Source: Clostridiales bacterium (lineage in GTDB: Bacteria > Bacillota > Clostridia > Christensenellales > Borkfalkiaceae). From it: a stretch of 5,029 bases of DNA. The notes beneath the pieces were generated by a model, which made no database searches, had not been told where the DNA came from, and saw only the letters and a program-made list of their open reading frames with translations. The position numbers were made by a program, and so were the translations under genes. Positions 5,024 to 5,029 of this stretch are shown here, one piece after another; the stretch's first letter is position 1; each line of letters begins with the position of its first letter. The DNA lies in assembly GCA_021635425.1 (NCBI GenBank), contig JAJWOJ010000176.1, positions 1 through 5,029 on the forward strand, given 5' to 3'.

Positions 5024-5029
5024 GGCGAC

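Overview
The window looks like chromosomal DNA from a bacterium of the Bacillota, probably an uncultured gut-type Clostridia. The evidence is the set of Firmicutes-style housekeeping genes, consensus AAGGAGG-type ribosome binding sites, sigma-70/sigma-A type promoters, tight gene packing and roughly 45-50% GC in the core genes. The taxonomic placement is inference; no rRNA or marker phylogeny is possible here.

Left half (1-2251), minus strand. An aspartyl-tRNA synthetase gene (aspS) runs off the left edge, so only its N-terminal 328 codons are present. Upstream of it, on the same strand, lies a complete alanine racemase gene (alr). The 147-bp gap between them holds a near-perfect promoter for aspS (TTGACA, 17 bp, TAAGAT) and a short hairpin in the aspS leader, so aspS has its own transcription start.

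Middle (2252-3672). A 67-bp divergent spacer separates alr from a plus-strand gene for an M18-family zinc aminopeptidase (apeB type). The spacer holds a good promoter for the peptidase gene, a weaker one facing alr, and a small inverted repeat between them. The peptidase gene ends at a strong intrinsic terminator.

Convergent gap (3603-3950). No gene is supported here. Most of the gap (about 3645-3922) is a degenerate tandem array of about twelve 23-bp units built on TTTTGTCGG...GCCGTCGGG. Two units are identical and embedded in a perfect 30-bp direct repeat 46 bp apart. The first unit is built into the peptidase terminator.

Right part (3951-5011), minus strand. A two-gene cassette overlaps by ATGA. 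The first gene encodes a 197-residue protein with a phage MuF-like Cys/His motif and a C-terminal domain resembling BECR-type or DUF6883-like toxin domains. The second encodes a 156-residue protein of two tandem SH3-like repeats. I read this as a putative toxin with its immunity or antitoxin partner. The first gene is much more AT-rich (about 32% GC in sampled lines) than its partner (about 42%) or the peptidase gene (about 50%), which suggests the toxin was acquired separately.

Functionally, alr (D-alanine for peptidoglycan), aspS (translation) and the aminopeptidase (peptide turnover) are ordinary core genes. The accessory interest lies in the cassette and the repeat array next to it.
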